From assembly GCF_000423565.1 (NCBI RefSeq), contig NZ_AUIF01000010.1, forward strand, positions 293,573-357,572: a stretch of DNA of 64,000 nucleotides, given 5' to 3'. The notes under the pieces were generated by a model, which had not been told where the DNA came from, did no database searches, and worked only from the letters and a program-made list of their open reading frames with translations. A program made the position numbers and the translations under genes. Below are positions 35,201-45,500 of this stretch, piece by piece. This DNA is from Runella zeae DSM 19591. GTDB taxonomy: Bacteria; Bacteroidota; Bacteroidia; Cytophagales; Spirosomataceae. Within the stretch, counting starts at the first letter, position 1; each line of letters begins with the position of its first letter.

Positions 35201-36591
35201 CGATCCATAAAGCCCATAATCATGCTACCATCTACATCAAATTCAATGTCAGATAGCATAGGTTGGGGATGTGATTTGTGATTTGTACCGTACAAATCGC
35301 CAAAGTTGCTCACCCAAGGGTGCCAAGAGCCTTGTATCAAATTAATATCTGTGCCATTTTGATCTACATAAGGAGTGCTATCTGTTACACCTTCACCTAC
35401 ATTCATGTTTGCCTTTCGGTTGAATGTCAGAGGAAATGACAACACATTTGTCCAACTAGCTAGTCCAGGAGCATCATTAATACTAGCCCGATAAATAGTA
35501 GCACTTAAATTGTTACGGTCAACGGTTGAGCCATTTACCGCGTCACATATCCCTCCTACGTACACAAAACCTTTATATACTTTTACCGCAAAAGGCCGAA
35601 AGGTGCTATTGTTGCAGGTCGTTGGGAAAGCCGGATAACTTTGAATTTGAGCTGCCGTAGAAGGAGGGATAGCGTCTTTTCCTACTTCTACCCTCCAAAG
35701 CTGACGGTCGTTTAGATTGACAACATACAAATACTGCCCATCGTCGGAGCACTCTATCCCTCCAAGCCCCACTTTGCCTATCGCCTCAAACATGTTTTCA
35801 TCATAGCTTGGTAAAAGGGGATTTCCTTGACCTGCGTTGAAATTTCGAATAACAGACCCTGCATCAAAAGCAGGATTGACGGCATTGAGATTCACAAAAT
35901 TGGCACTAGAATTTGCATCATTTGCCGTTTTGGCATTGGAGGTCACATACAACCCATTAGGCCCTAGGGGTCCCCAGTTGACGTGTCTTTTTCCGAAAGC
36001 CGCCGAAAACAAGTTTCCCGATTGGCGATGAAAAGATACACTCCATAACGACCCCGTATTACCTCCGTTGCCGAGTTTGTTGATAGTACCATTTTCATAA
36101 GGAAAACTTACCAACGTCTCCAACACTCCAGAATTTCCGGGAGCTTGTCCATCTCCATTGATATAGCACGGAATCGCAACGCGTGGGCTTGAAGTTTCGC
36201 AATAATCCCCCGCATAATTAATACCTAAATTTGAAGTAGACGAAGGAGCGGTCAGGAATTGTACACTTGTCGCATTACTGCTTCCTTGCGGGCCCGGGCT
36301 ATCCCCTTCTTGTAAGCCCGAAAATTCTATTTTTACCGGAAAAGTAAGACCACTAAAAGCATACGCTCCATTAGCATCGGTGGTTTGAGTCCCACCTATT
36401 TGTACTCCCAAGGTATTGAAGGCTTTGACGGTAATATTGGCTACCCCTACTTCGTAGAAAGTAGCACTGCTATCGCGTGTTCCGTTAGCATTAAAATCCC
36501 GAAAGACCACTCCCGATACTTGTCCTTGAGTCACGCCGTACATCCCCAACAGCAAACAAAGGAAGTTTAGCCAAGTAAAATATAGCTTCAT
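32290..36591 (-). CDS. Large secreted surface protein with SdrD-B-like, Ig-like and DUF11 domains
   Basis: The 1433-residue protein has a signal peptide (1-23). An SdrD B-like domain (about 25-115, [14 protein letters not shown]) is followed by a propeller-like central part (about 150-600), a second SdrD-B-like repeat (about 640-730, [25 protein letters not shown]) and several cysteine-bearing Ig-like repeats (about 790-1160). A DUF11-type repeat (about 1225-1330, [25 protein letters not shown]) comes last, before a short Ig-like end. It is probably an adhesin or cell-surface structural protein. The end ([14 protein letters not shown]) is not a clear T9SS C-terminal domain, so export beyond the periplasm is unproven. 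Confidence 0.82.
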   Translation of the reverse strand: [1433 protein letters not shown]

Positions 36592-36928
36592 AATGAATAA
36601 AAAAAGTTATTCGATACCGTGAGAAAAAAATCTTAACAGTGTGGTTTTGGAAAAACCGGCTTCGAAGTAGGGGATCAAGATGAAGACTAGCAAAAACTAT
36701 ACCGTTTCGCCAACAAAACCATTACAATACTATTTAAAGGTACATTTTAACCTTATAGGAATGATTTTACCTCAAAAAGAAGGAATATGAAACTTATAAG
36801 ACAAATATTGTGCCATTTTTTTTCTCTTAAAAAACGATTTGGCATACCTGATTCAAAAGTTTTTAAAAATATTTTATGGAATTTCCTGTATCAATGCATC
36901 TCATGCTTGTAACTAAATCTTTACAACC
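36592..36928. other. Intergenic gap between divergent surface-protein and VWA genes
   Basis: This 337-base AT-rich gap must hold promoters for both flanking genes, but I found no full TTG/TAnnTTTG pair at normal spacing and no convincing hairpin, repeat or small gene. Confidence 0.5.
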
Positions 36929-38767
36929 ATGAAACCATCGCTTTTTATCTTCCTAGTTAGTCTTTCCTCAGTGTATGCTTGTGCGCAGCGTAGCCCTATC
37001 ACTATCACAGGTACTGTATCAGAAGTGAGCACTCATACTCCTTTGTTGGGAGTGAAGGTCGCTATCAAAGGTAAATCTACCTTTGCTTACACCGACCTCC
37101 AAGGCGTTTATAAAATCAATGCCCACGTAGGAGACAAATTGATTTTTTCATTGAAAAATTATCAGGTATTAGCAAAAACCATCACTAAGGATTCTATCGT
37201 CAATGTCCAACTCAATCGAGCGTTTACAAAACACGAGGAAATAGCGACGCGCCCCCAAGGCTATCCCGCTCCCAATATGTCGATAGATAGAGCCGCTTAT
37301 GCCGCCCCACTTATGAGGCTTAGTTCGGAGCCTTCTGCCGAAGAGTATCGCTCTATCGGTGAAAATGTATTTCATAATACCCAACAAAATCCCCTTACCA
37401 CCTTCTCTATTGATGTAGATAGGGCTTCCTACAGCAATGTGCGTCGTATGCTCAACCTTGGCCAATTTCCCCAAAGAGATGCTGTGCGTATCGAAGAAAT
37501 GATTAATTATTTCGATTATCAATACCCTCAACCTAAGGGAGAGCATCCCGTGGCTCTCAAAACCGAACTCTCCGAGTCGCCTTGGAACCCTGGCTTGCAA
37601 CTTTTGCAGATTGGTCTTCAAGCCCAAACAATTCCCGCCGATAATCTTCCGGCATCTAATCTGGTATTCTTAATTGATGTTTCGGGTTCTATGAATACCG
37701 CCAACAAACTTCCACTGGTCAAAGAAGCCTTTAAATTGTTGGTCAATCAACTTCGCCCTCAAGACCATGTGGCGATTGTGGTATATGCGGGAGCGGCAGG
37801 CGCGGTGTTGCCTTCCACTTCAGGTCAGCAAAAAGCCACAATCAAAGATGCCCTCGACAAGCTATCGGCGGGCGGCTCTACGGCAGGTGGAGAAGGTATC
37901 AAACTAGCCTATCAGATAGCTCAAGAGCATTTTATCAAAGACGGAAACAATCGAGTGATTTTAGCCACCGACGGCGATTTTAACGTAGGCGTATCAAGCG
38001 AAGGAGAGCTTCAAAAACTCATCGAAGAAAAGCGAAAAAGTGGTATATTTTTGAGCGTACTGGGCTTTGGAATGGGCAATTATAAAGACAACAAAATGGA
38101 AACCCTAGCCGATAAAGGAAATGGAAACTACGCCTATATCGACAATCTACAAGAAGCTCAAAAGGTATTTGTACATGAGTTTGGCGGGACTTTGTTTACC
38201 GTTGCCAAAGACGTAAAATTGCAATTAGAGTTTAATCCAAAATTTGTAAAAGGCTATCGCCTCATCGGCTATGAAAATCGAATGCTTCAAAACGAAGATT
38301 TTCATGACGATAAAAAAGACGCGGGCGAAATGGGCAGCGGGCATAGTGTAACAGCACTCTACGAAATCATTCCCAATGGAGTAGAAAGTAAATATTTGAA
38401 ACAAGTAGATGAATTGAAATACCAAAAAACCAGTCCAACCCAAAACAATTCGGACGAAGTACTAACGATAAAACTCCGCTACAAAAAACCCGAAAGCGAA
38501 GTGAGTCGGCTGTTCCAAACTGGTGTCTCAAACAGACCCATCGCTTTTCAAAAAGCTTCTGCCGATTTTCGTTTTGCAGCGGCAGTAGCCGAATGGGGCT
38601 TACTCCTACGAAACTCAGACTTTAAAGGAAATGCCAATCACGAACAAATCATTGAGATAGCCCAAAAAGCTCTTTCACATGACGGAGAAGGTTATCGTGC
38701 TGAATTTGTTAGACTGGTCAAACTCTCTCAATCCTTGGATACTAACCTCGCTAAAAAAGAAGATTGA
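36929..38767 (+). CDS. VWA-domain protein with carboxypeptidase-like N-terminus and DUF3520 end
   Basis: The 612-residue protein has a signal peptide (about 1-19), then a CarboxypepD_reg-like domain (about 23-95, ITGTVSEVSTHTPLLGVKVAIKG). The YfbK-type N-domain follows (about 150-225, NPLTTFSIDVDRASYSNVRRML and RIEEMINYFDY). A VWA domain carries the MIDAS residues in FLIDVSGSMN with later GGSTAGGEGI and LATDGDFNVG. A C-terminal DUF3520-like region starts near 430. Such proteins are envelope-associated in Bacteroidota; function unknown. It ends 20 bases before a bidirectional terminator. Confidence 0.88.
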   Translation: MKPSLFIFLVSLSSVYACAQRSPITITGTVSEVSTHTPLLGVKVAIKGKSTFAYTDLQGVYKINAHVGDKLIFSLKNYQVLAKTITKDSIVNVQLNRAFTKHEEIATRPQGYPAPNMSIDRAAYAAPLMRLSSEPSAEEYRSIGENVFHNTQQNPLTTFSIDVDRASYSNVRRMLNLGQFPQRDAVRIEEMINYFDYQYPQPKGEHPVALKTELSESPWNPGLQLLQIGLQAQTIPADNLPASNLVFLIDVSGSMNTANKLPLVKEAFKLLVNQLRPQDHVAIVVYAGAAGAVLPSTSGQQKATIKDALDKLSAGGSTAGGEGIKLAYQIAQEHFIKDGNNRVILATDGDFNVGVSSEGELQKLIEEKRKSGIFLSVLGFGMGNYKDNKMETLADKGNGNYAYIDNLQEAQKVFVHEFGGTLFTVAKDVKLQLEFNPKFVKGYRLIGYENRMLQNEDFHDDKKDAGEMGSGHSVTALYEIIPNGVESKYLKQVDELKYQKTSPTQNNSDEVLTIKLRYKKPESEVSRLFQTGVSNRPIAFQKASADFRFAAAVAEWGLLLRNSDFKGNANHEQIIEIAQKALSHDGEGYRAEFVRLVKLSQSLDTNLAKKED

Positions 38768-38781
38768 GCATCCTATCAACT

Positions 38782-38820
38782 AAAAAGGGAGTTATCCACA
38801 TTGACATGTGGACAACTCCC
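38782..38820. terminator. Bidirectional terminator between convergent genes
   Basis: GGGAGTTATCCACAT (38787-38801) pairs with 38806-38820 around TGAC, with one small mismatch pair. A5 precedes the stem, giving T5 on the minus strand; the plus-strand side lacks a T tract. It serves the VWA gene and the beta-barrel gene starting at 38846 on the other strand. Confidence 0.75.
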
Positions 38821-38845
38821 CCTATTTGGGTGAATCAGCACTGTA

Positions 38846-39484
38846 TTATCTTAATGTACCTGTACTCGGGCTATAGATTCCCAACGGAAAACTAACACCA
38901 AGATTGATGCCCCATGAGCGATTACGGACATCGGGTATGGTGTTCATTACTTGGGTCAAACCAAGGTTGTAACGAGCATCAAGATTGAGCCATACTTTTC
39001 TACCTATTGAGTAGTTGAGTCCTGCGCCCATAGCCGCACCTGCATCTACACCTTTGTAGGCGCGAGGATTACCCTCAGGGTTGATGCTGACGTTGCTTTC
39101 ATTGACTGCTTTTACCAAAAAACCCACATAGGGCCCTAGCATCAACTTAGGACGTAGTTTGTTGCCACGGCCATTCAAGTAATAAGTCCCCATGATTGGA
39201 ATACTAATATAGTCTAAGTGAGCTTTTGACACTCCCGTAGAAGATTGCCCACCCAGTCTAGAATAAAGGATTTGTCCGTTTACACCGAGCCGACTTTCGC
39301 CACTGTAATTGATAAAAATCCCCGCGTTATTGCCTGTTTTCCAATCATTATAGAGTACGTTTCCGGTAAGCCGAGAAAAATTAACCCCTACTACAGGACC
39401 GATAGATACATTTTCTTGCGCTTGGGCTTGGCGGCTATACACAGCCGCACACACGATTGATAAGCCTAAAAGAACCTTTTTCAT
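38846..39484 (-). CDS. Outer-membrane beta-barrel protein
   Basis: 212 residues from ATG 39484 (MKKVLLGLSIV); the longer upstream frame lacks signal character. It has a signal peptide ending near AQAQ, then barrel strands beginning VSIGPVVGVNFSRLTGNVLY, with GVNGQILYSRLGGQS, ISIPIMGTYYLNG and WLNLDARYNLGLTQV. It belongs to the PF13568 class like the protein at 29363 but lacks its charged linker. Role unknown. Confidence 0.85.
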   Translation of the reverse strand: MKKVLLGLSIVCAAVYSRQAQAQENVSIGPVVGVNFSRLTGNVLYNDWKTGNNAGIFINYSGESRLGVNGQILYSRLGGQSSTGVSKAHLDYISIPIMGTYYLNGRGNKLRPKLMLGPYVGFLVKAVNESNVSINPEGNPRAYKGVDAGAAMGAGLNYSIGRKVWLNLDARYNLGLTQVMNTIPDVRNRSWGINLGVSFPLGIYSPSTGTLR

Positions 39485-39621
39485 ATGTGATAGAAAGTGA
39501 AACAATTGAGATGGTAGTAGATATACCAAAAAAGTTATTCCTTTCACAACTCATAGAAAATTCACCCTTTTTGGGCAAAAAATTCCCCACACCTTGTGGG
39601 TTTTAGGCAAATTGCCAGCTA

Positions 39622-40332
39622 TCATTGTGGACTTGTAGGCCGAACTTCAATTTTGCTAGGGAGAGTGCGAGGGTTCATTTTTAATAAATCAACCACCATT
39701 TGTCCAATATCTTCGGGCTGAATCTTCCATGCATCTTTTTCAGAAGGCTGATGATTATTAAAATGTGTAGCCACCGACCCAGGCATGATAGTAGTGGCTT
39801 TGATACCTTCATTTCGCACATCAAGCATGACCGCCTGCGTAAATCCTACCAAACCAAATTTGCTAGCATTATAAGCAGCGCCATTGGCAAAAAAGTTGGC
39901 GCCCGCCAAGCTTGCTATCGTAATCAGATAGCCTTTGGATTCTTTTAAAGCAGCCAAAGCAGCTTTAACACTATAAAACACGCCTGTCAAATTGATGTCA
40001 ATAGTTTCGTGCCACTGCTCAAGGGTCATAGAGTCGATAGATGCAAAATGCCCCACGCCCGCATTAGCCACCAATACGTCCAATCGCCCCCACTGTACAA
40101 GCACTTGATTTACAGCCTCTTGTTGAGATTCCAGACTACGTACATCGGCCACTACTCCCAAAGCGTATCCCTCTTTGATTTGATTTAATGCCCCTATAGC
40201 TTCTTGCACTGATTCCTCATTTCGGCCTGTTATGGCTACTCTGATACCATCTTTGATAAGCATTTCTGCGATTCCGTAGCCAATCCCCTTTGTACCACCC
40301 GTGATAAGAGCCGTTTTTAGTATTTCTGACAT
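39622..40332 (-). CDS. Short-chain dehydrogenase/reductase (3-ketoacyl-ACP reductase-like)
   Basis: The 236-residue classical SDR has the cofactor motif TGGTKGIG (11-18), NAGVG (90-94) and the catalytic residues Ser141, Tyr154 and Lys158 (YNASK). Gly-rich motif and length are those of FabG-like enzymes, but no fatty-acid genes are adjacent and the substrate is open. A divergent sulfatase gene starts 61 bases away. Confidence 0.88.
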   Translation of the reverse strand: MSEILKTALITGGTKGIGYGIAEMLIKDGIRVAITGRNEESVQEAIGALNQIKEGYALGVVADVRSLESQQEAVNQVLVQWGRLDVLVANAGVGHFASIDSMTLEQWHETIDINLTGVFYSVKAALAALKESKGYLITIASLAGANFFANGAAYNASKFGLVGFTQAVMLDVRNEGIKATTIMPGSVATHFNNHQPSEKDAWKIQPEDIGQMVVDLLKMNPRTLPSKIEVRPTSPQ

Positions 40333-40392
40333 GATTTATTCTTTTAAGATTGTGTAATAAATATTTTGGTAGTACAACAAACCCCAACCCAA

Positions 40393-41901
40393 ATGAAATC
40401 CCGATACATCATAATTTTAGCGTTAGTAGTAGGCACATTACCTCAGTGGTTTATTCAAAAAGCACCTACAAAACCTAACATCATTTATATTTTGGCAGAT
40501 GATATGGGAGCAGGCGATGTATCGGCTTACAATCCCAACTCAAAATTTAAAACGCCTCATTTGGACAAATTAGCCACGGAAGGAATCCGTTTTACGGATG
40601 CTCACTCTGGCTCCGCAGTATGTACACCTACAAGATACGGGATTTTAACAGGCCGATACTCGTGGCGTAGTACCCTCAAAAAGGGCGTTACGTGGAGCTA
40701 CGACTCGGCCATTATAGAAGACAAACGCCCTACAGTAGCCTCTTTTTTAAAACAGAATGGTTATCAAACCGCTTGTATCGGCAAATGGCATTTAGGCCTC
40801 AATTGGGCTCGAAAAGACGATGCCACCGTACCCGTAGATTTCACTAAGCCCGTCAAAAAAACGCCCAATTATTATGGTTTTGACTATTCGTTTATCATTC
40901 CAGCTTCTTTAGATATTCCTCCTTATGTATATGTAGAAAACGACCACGTCACCGCCCAGCCCAATCGTGACACAGAAAGCAAAACCGAATTTGGATGGTG
41001 GCGCAAAGGCCCCACTGGTGCCGATTTCAAACATGAAGAAGTGCTGGGGACTTTTATTCAGAAATCAATCCAATATATCCAAACCCACCAATCAAAGCCT
41101 TTTTTCTTATATCTTCCTTTGGCAGCTCCACACACCCCTATATTGCCTACTGAGGAATGGCGTGGCAAGTCGGGACTCAACGAATATGGCGACTTTGTAT
41201 TGATGGTAGACCATGCCGTAGGACAAATCCAAAAAGCACTCATCGACAATGGCTTAGACCAAAACACACTCATCATCTTTACTGCCGACAATGGATGCGC
41301 CCCCTATGCTGGTACAACTTTTATGGAAAAAGCGGGGCATTTTTCGAGCAATGGCCGCCGAGGCTACAAAGCCGACATCTACGAAGGAGGTCATCGAGTA
41401 CCTTTTATTGCGAAATGGCCCTCTCGCATCAAAGCCAACACCAAAAGCGAAGAAACCATCTGCCTCACCGATTTTTTTGCTACTTGTGCTAGTATTCAAG
41501 GTCAAAAATTGGCCGATAATACCGCCGAAGATAGCTATGATCTGACGCCTATTTTGTACGGAAAAACTTCAGTCAAAAATCTCCGCGAAGCTACCGTCCA
41601 CCACGCAGTAGAAGGAGCCTTTGCGATTAGACAAGGCCAATGGAAACTTATTTTAGAGCCGGGTTCGGGTGGTTGGAGTTTTCCCAAACCGGGTAAAGAC
41701 TACGAGGGTCTTCCTGCCATTCAGCTATATGATTTGGAAAAAGACCCGCAAGAAAAAAACAATATTTATGCCCAACACCCCGAAAAAGTGACACAACTCA
41801 AAACGCTTCTCAAAAAATATATCCAAGAAGGACGTAGTACCAAAGGCCGCCCCCAACCCTATACCCAAGTAGCTAACTGGCCTGGACTAAGTTGGCTCTA
41901 A
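40393..41901 (+). CDS. Type I sulfatase (arylsulfatase family), secreted
   Basis: 502 residues from ATG 40393. A hydrophobic N-terminus precedes NIIYILADDMGAGD, whose Asp pair binds calcium. The formylglycine motif is CTPTRYGILTGR with Cys77, the C-x-P-x-R form matured by FGE. GKWHLG and FTADNGCAPYAG complete the S1 sulfatase signature. The enzyme removes sulfate esters from an organic substrate outside the cytoplasm. No maturase gene is in the window and no sulfated-glycan locus surrounds it. Its stop overlaps the convergent methyltransferase gene by 4 bases. Confidence 0.92.
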   Translation: MKSRYIIILALVVGTLPQWFIQKAPTKPNIIYILADDMGAGDVSAYNPNSKFKTPHLDKLATEGIRFTDAHSGSAVCTPTRYGILTGRYSWRSTLKKGVTWSYDSAIIEDKRPTVASFLKQNGYQTACIGKWHLGLNWARKDDATVPVDFTKPVKKTPNYYGFDYSFIIPASLDIPPYVYVENDHVTAQPNRDTESKTEFGWWRKGPTGADFKHEEVLGTFIQKSIQYIQTHQSKPFFLYLPLAAPHTPILPTEEWRGKSGLNEYGDFVLMVDHAVGQIQKALIDNGLDQNTLIIFTADNGCAPYAGTTFMEKAGHFSSNGRRGYKADIYEGGHRVPFIAKWPSRIKANTKSEETICLTDFFATCASIQGQKLADNTAEDSYDLTPILYGKTSVKNLREATVHHAVEGAFAIRQGQWKLILEPGSGGWSFPKPGKDYEGLPAIQLYDLEKDPQEKNNIYAQHPEKVTQLKTLLKKYIQEGRSTKGRPQPYTQVANWPGLSWL

Positions 41902-42482
41902 AAAATCTTAGGAAACAGCATTGGCACACGGCGACGATACGCAAGATAGTCGTCGCCAAAGCTGCTGATGAGTTTTTTTTCTTCAAAATAGATGCCTATG
42001 AGGGTATAAATGGTTAGGCAGATAGCCATAATGAGGGTTTTTAAAGTAGCATCCTTTAAAAACAATCCCCACACTACCAGAAACGTACCTGTATAAAGTG
42101 GATGCCTTACATAATGCAGCATCCCTGAGGTTTTTAATTGATTGGGGGCTTGTTTTTTCAAAAATAACAACCCCAAAAATTCGCCCAAGTCATATTCTTT
42201 GAGGGCCAAGAAGGCCACTATCAACCCTACAAAAAGACTGAAATTGCCCAATACATCCACCCAAAAATACCCACTCCAAAGCCTTTCAGCGGGAAGACTA
42301 CGCTGATACCACCACAAAGCACCGAGCAATGTAAAAGCGATTCCGTTGTAAATAAGGCGATAATAACGGAAGCTCTTCCCCATTTTTTGCTGAAAGAAGT
42401 GCTTTGTCCTAGTGCCTGCCAATACACTATGCAACACCCCATAAGCCGCCCAAAAAAAGATTTGAAGTAGATAAGAGCTCAT
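41898..42482 (-). CDS. Membrane methyltransferase, ICMT/NnrU/PEMT-like
   Basis: The 194-residue protein has five or so membrane helices and the conserved C-terminal SAM-binding pattern: HYVRHPLYTGTFLVVWG, then a helix, then YFEEKKLISSFGDDYLAYRRRVPMLFP. This is the isoprenylcysteine methyltransferase/phospholipid methyltransferase superfamily; the TRTKHF stretch near the N-terminus resembles NnrU-like members. Substrate unknown. Confidence 0.82.
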   Translation of the reverse strand: MSSYLLQIFFWAAYGVLHSVLAGTRTKHFFQQKMGKSFRYYRLIYNGIAFTLLGALWWYQRSLPAERLWSGYFWVDVLGNFSLFVGLIVAFLALKEYDLGEFLGLLFLKKQAPNQLKTSGMLHYVRHPLYTGTFLVVWGLFLKDATLKTLIMAICLTIYTLIGIYFEEKKLISSFGDDYLAYRRRVPMLFPKIF

Positions 42483-42588
42483 TATTTTCTTTTTTTTTTT
42501 TTAAAATACAACAATAAAGACTCTTGTCGATTATAAATTGATTTGATATTTTGCCATTTCAAATCCTTACACCCAGTGTTCACAGCGC

Positions 42589-45500
42589 ATGAAGCTTATC
42601 AAACAATCAAAACTCTTTTTTAAAGAAGGTAATTCTGACAAAATTTACGAAATAGACTTATGTGAAATCAGCAATGGTTTATATGTGGTTAATTTTCGTT
42701 TTGGGCGCCGAGGTAATCCTTTAAAAGAAGGAACCAAAACCGATGCACCAATAAGTTTGAATTCCGCTGAGCAAGTTTTTTTATCTCTGGAATCAGAAAA
42801 AAAACGTAAAGGCTACCAAACTCAACAAGAATTATCCCAATTTGAGTCAATTTCTATTGCTACAGCTTCCCTTCCCGACTTACCCTATAATACCTATTCC
42901 AAAAATCCTCTTGAAGCAGCTATTTTGAAGCGTCTAAAAGGATTTATTGAAAATCAAAATCCATACAAAACACAATGGAAACCCGCGCGTGTTATTTGGA
43001 GAGCAGGTGAGTTGCGCCTCAAAAAAACGGTTCCTTTTGTTTTGAGATTATTGGACAAAGGCGACGAAATGCAGCTTTATTCAGCGCTATGGGCATTAGG
43101 CCGATGTGGTGAAAAAGTAGCATTGGCATCCCTTACCACTTATTTCCATCATCCAAAATCTTCTACAAAAATAAGACGTATTGCTGGAGCGGGATTATTA
43201 CAACTATTGGAAGGGAAAGAGCGCGAAGAACATCTCAACCATTATATTCAACAGCTGCCAGAAGATGTAAGAAATTTATTAACTTCTTACACAGATTTGA
43301 GTAATTTATTGGAAGAAAAACTATCCGATAAAAAGCATACAAACTATGATTTTTTAGAAACTTTGTATTTATTATCCATTGAAGATAAATTATTAAAAAA
43401 ACTCATAGTTTCTATTTTACAAAAAATACCTTTAGAGAGCGGTTATTTCCGAGCGGTGCGTCATATTCTAAAAATTGCTGAATTAAGGGATGATTTTGAA
43501 ATATTAGGATTACTTTCATACAGATTCGAGCGTTCAGCTTATATTTATAAAAGTCCAAGTGTAAGTGCTGCTCATGGCTATGAAGAAATTTATCGAGTAA
43601 AAGCCGAATTACAAAAAAAAGAAAGCAAACTCGCTTATTCAGATAAAACCAAAGCTTATTTAATTCGTAAATCCCTGCGGCAGTTAAAAGAATTCGGAGA
43701 GGGAAAACAAGCAGAATATATCAAGCTTGCTATCTCCATTTTGGTTTCCTACGACCCAAAAATCGATTATAAAGCGGCTTATTCAAATACAATGAGCCAA
43801 TATTCTAACAAACTTCAGAGGTGGGAGACCCTCCATAAAAATTATCCTGATTATTATGACGCTGTTTTGATGAATTTAATTTTGTACGGCGGCGGAAATC
43901 GACTCACTTTTACAGGCAAAGTGTGGGTAAATACACAAGTAGAAACCATAAATCGGCAACAGAATTGGAATCGATATGAGCCTTCACCGAGTACAAAAGC
44001 ATCACCGCCATCACCCTCCGCAGATTCAGGAGGTATTTTAAATCGCGTTTTTGAGTCTATTTTTGGGTTGTTTGCTCAAAAACCCTTTTCTATACCAAAC
44101 GCTACTTCGACACCCTCAAGTGAGCCCCCAAATATTAGTCCTCAAAAAATAGCTATAATTAGAGAGGAACTATATCCCGAACTATGGGACAAGACTCCCC
44201 AAGCTTATATTCAGCTATTGCTACAAGCCAAAGTGGACAAAATCCATCAATTTGCCCTCCAAAATCTTTCACAACATCCAGATTATGAAAACATAAGAAA
44301 GAAAATTGACTTAAAATTGATACGATTATTTTTAGCTTCTGAGTATTTAATACCTGCTCGGTTTGGGTTAGGGCTAGCCACTCAACATTTAGGTATCGAT
44401 CCAGATCGTTCTCTTGTTCTTTCTTTAGTCGAAAGTCCCTTGTCTGAAGCCAGAGAATTAGGATTCAAAATCATCGAAAAAGACCTTGATCATTATTTTG
44501 AAGAAAGTATTTTTGTTAAAAACTTATTGTTTTCTAAATACGTTGACGTTAGAATTTGGATTAAAAAGATACTCATCCAAACACCCATTGATATATCAAA
44601 ACAACAACTATTGCTAGGTAGAGCCATTGCAGAATTATCTGAGCTGACAGAGCAAAACGACAAAAACAACAGCATTATCAAAGATGCCTCTTCTATTTTA
44701 TTACAAATTTGTAGAGAAGCCCTTATCGAACTAAATAATCAAATTCTGGGTGATTTATTGGCAATCAAAGTAGAAGCCACTCAACTCTTTGTGGTCAAAA
44801 CTATCATTCTTAAAAATACTTATCCTTCTGCTGTTATTCTTTGTTCATTGTTGATAAGTCCTTATCCTTCCGTTCGTAAAGTAGGTGTCGAGCTATTGCC
44901 CCAATTAGAACCCCATCTACAAGCTGCCCCAGCTTATAGCTCTTCTTTGGTCAATTACCTAGTTCCTATACTGATGAGTAAACAATCGGACGAAGCTCTT
45001 CACCACGATATTTATACGATATTGAGCACTCAACTAGTCCGATATCTTGGCGAAGTAAATTTAGTTTCAACTCTTCGATTGATTCATTCTAACTATCGTC
45101 CTGCCCAAGAATTAGGCGCGCTATTGCTAGAAAAATATGTCAATCCAAATCAGCTAAGAATGAAGCAAATCGTCGATTTGGGTAATCATGAGCTAGTGGT
45201 TTTTCGGAAATGGTGCTGCCAATATTACGAGCAAAATCTCAATCGAATAAAATTTGAACGCGATGAAGCCATCCAACTTTTAGATTCTAAGTGGGAAGAT
45301 ACCAGGCTTTTTGCGATTCAGTTTTTCCGTCAGAAATTTGAAGCAGACGACTGGTCTCCTGAAGTATTGATAGGCATCACTGATTCTACAAAGTCAGACA
45401 TAGAAGCTTTGGGAAAAGAGCTTATTAGCCATTTTTTTGAAGAAGAACAAGGCACAGAATATTTGCTTAAATTGAGCCAGCACCCCAGCATAAATGTCCA

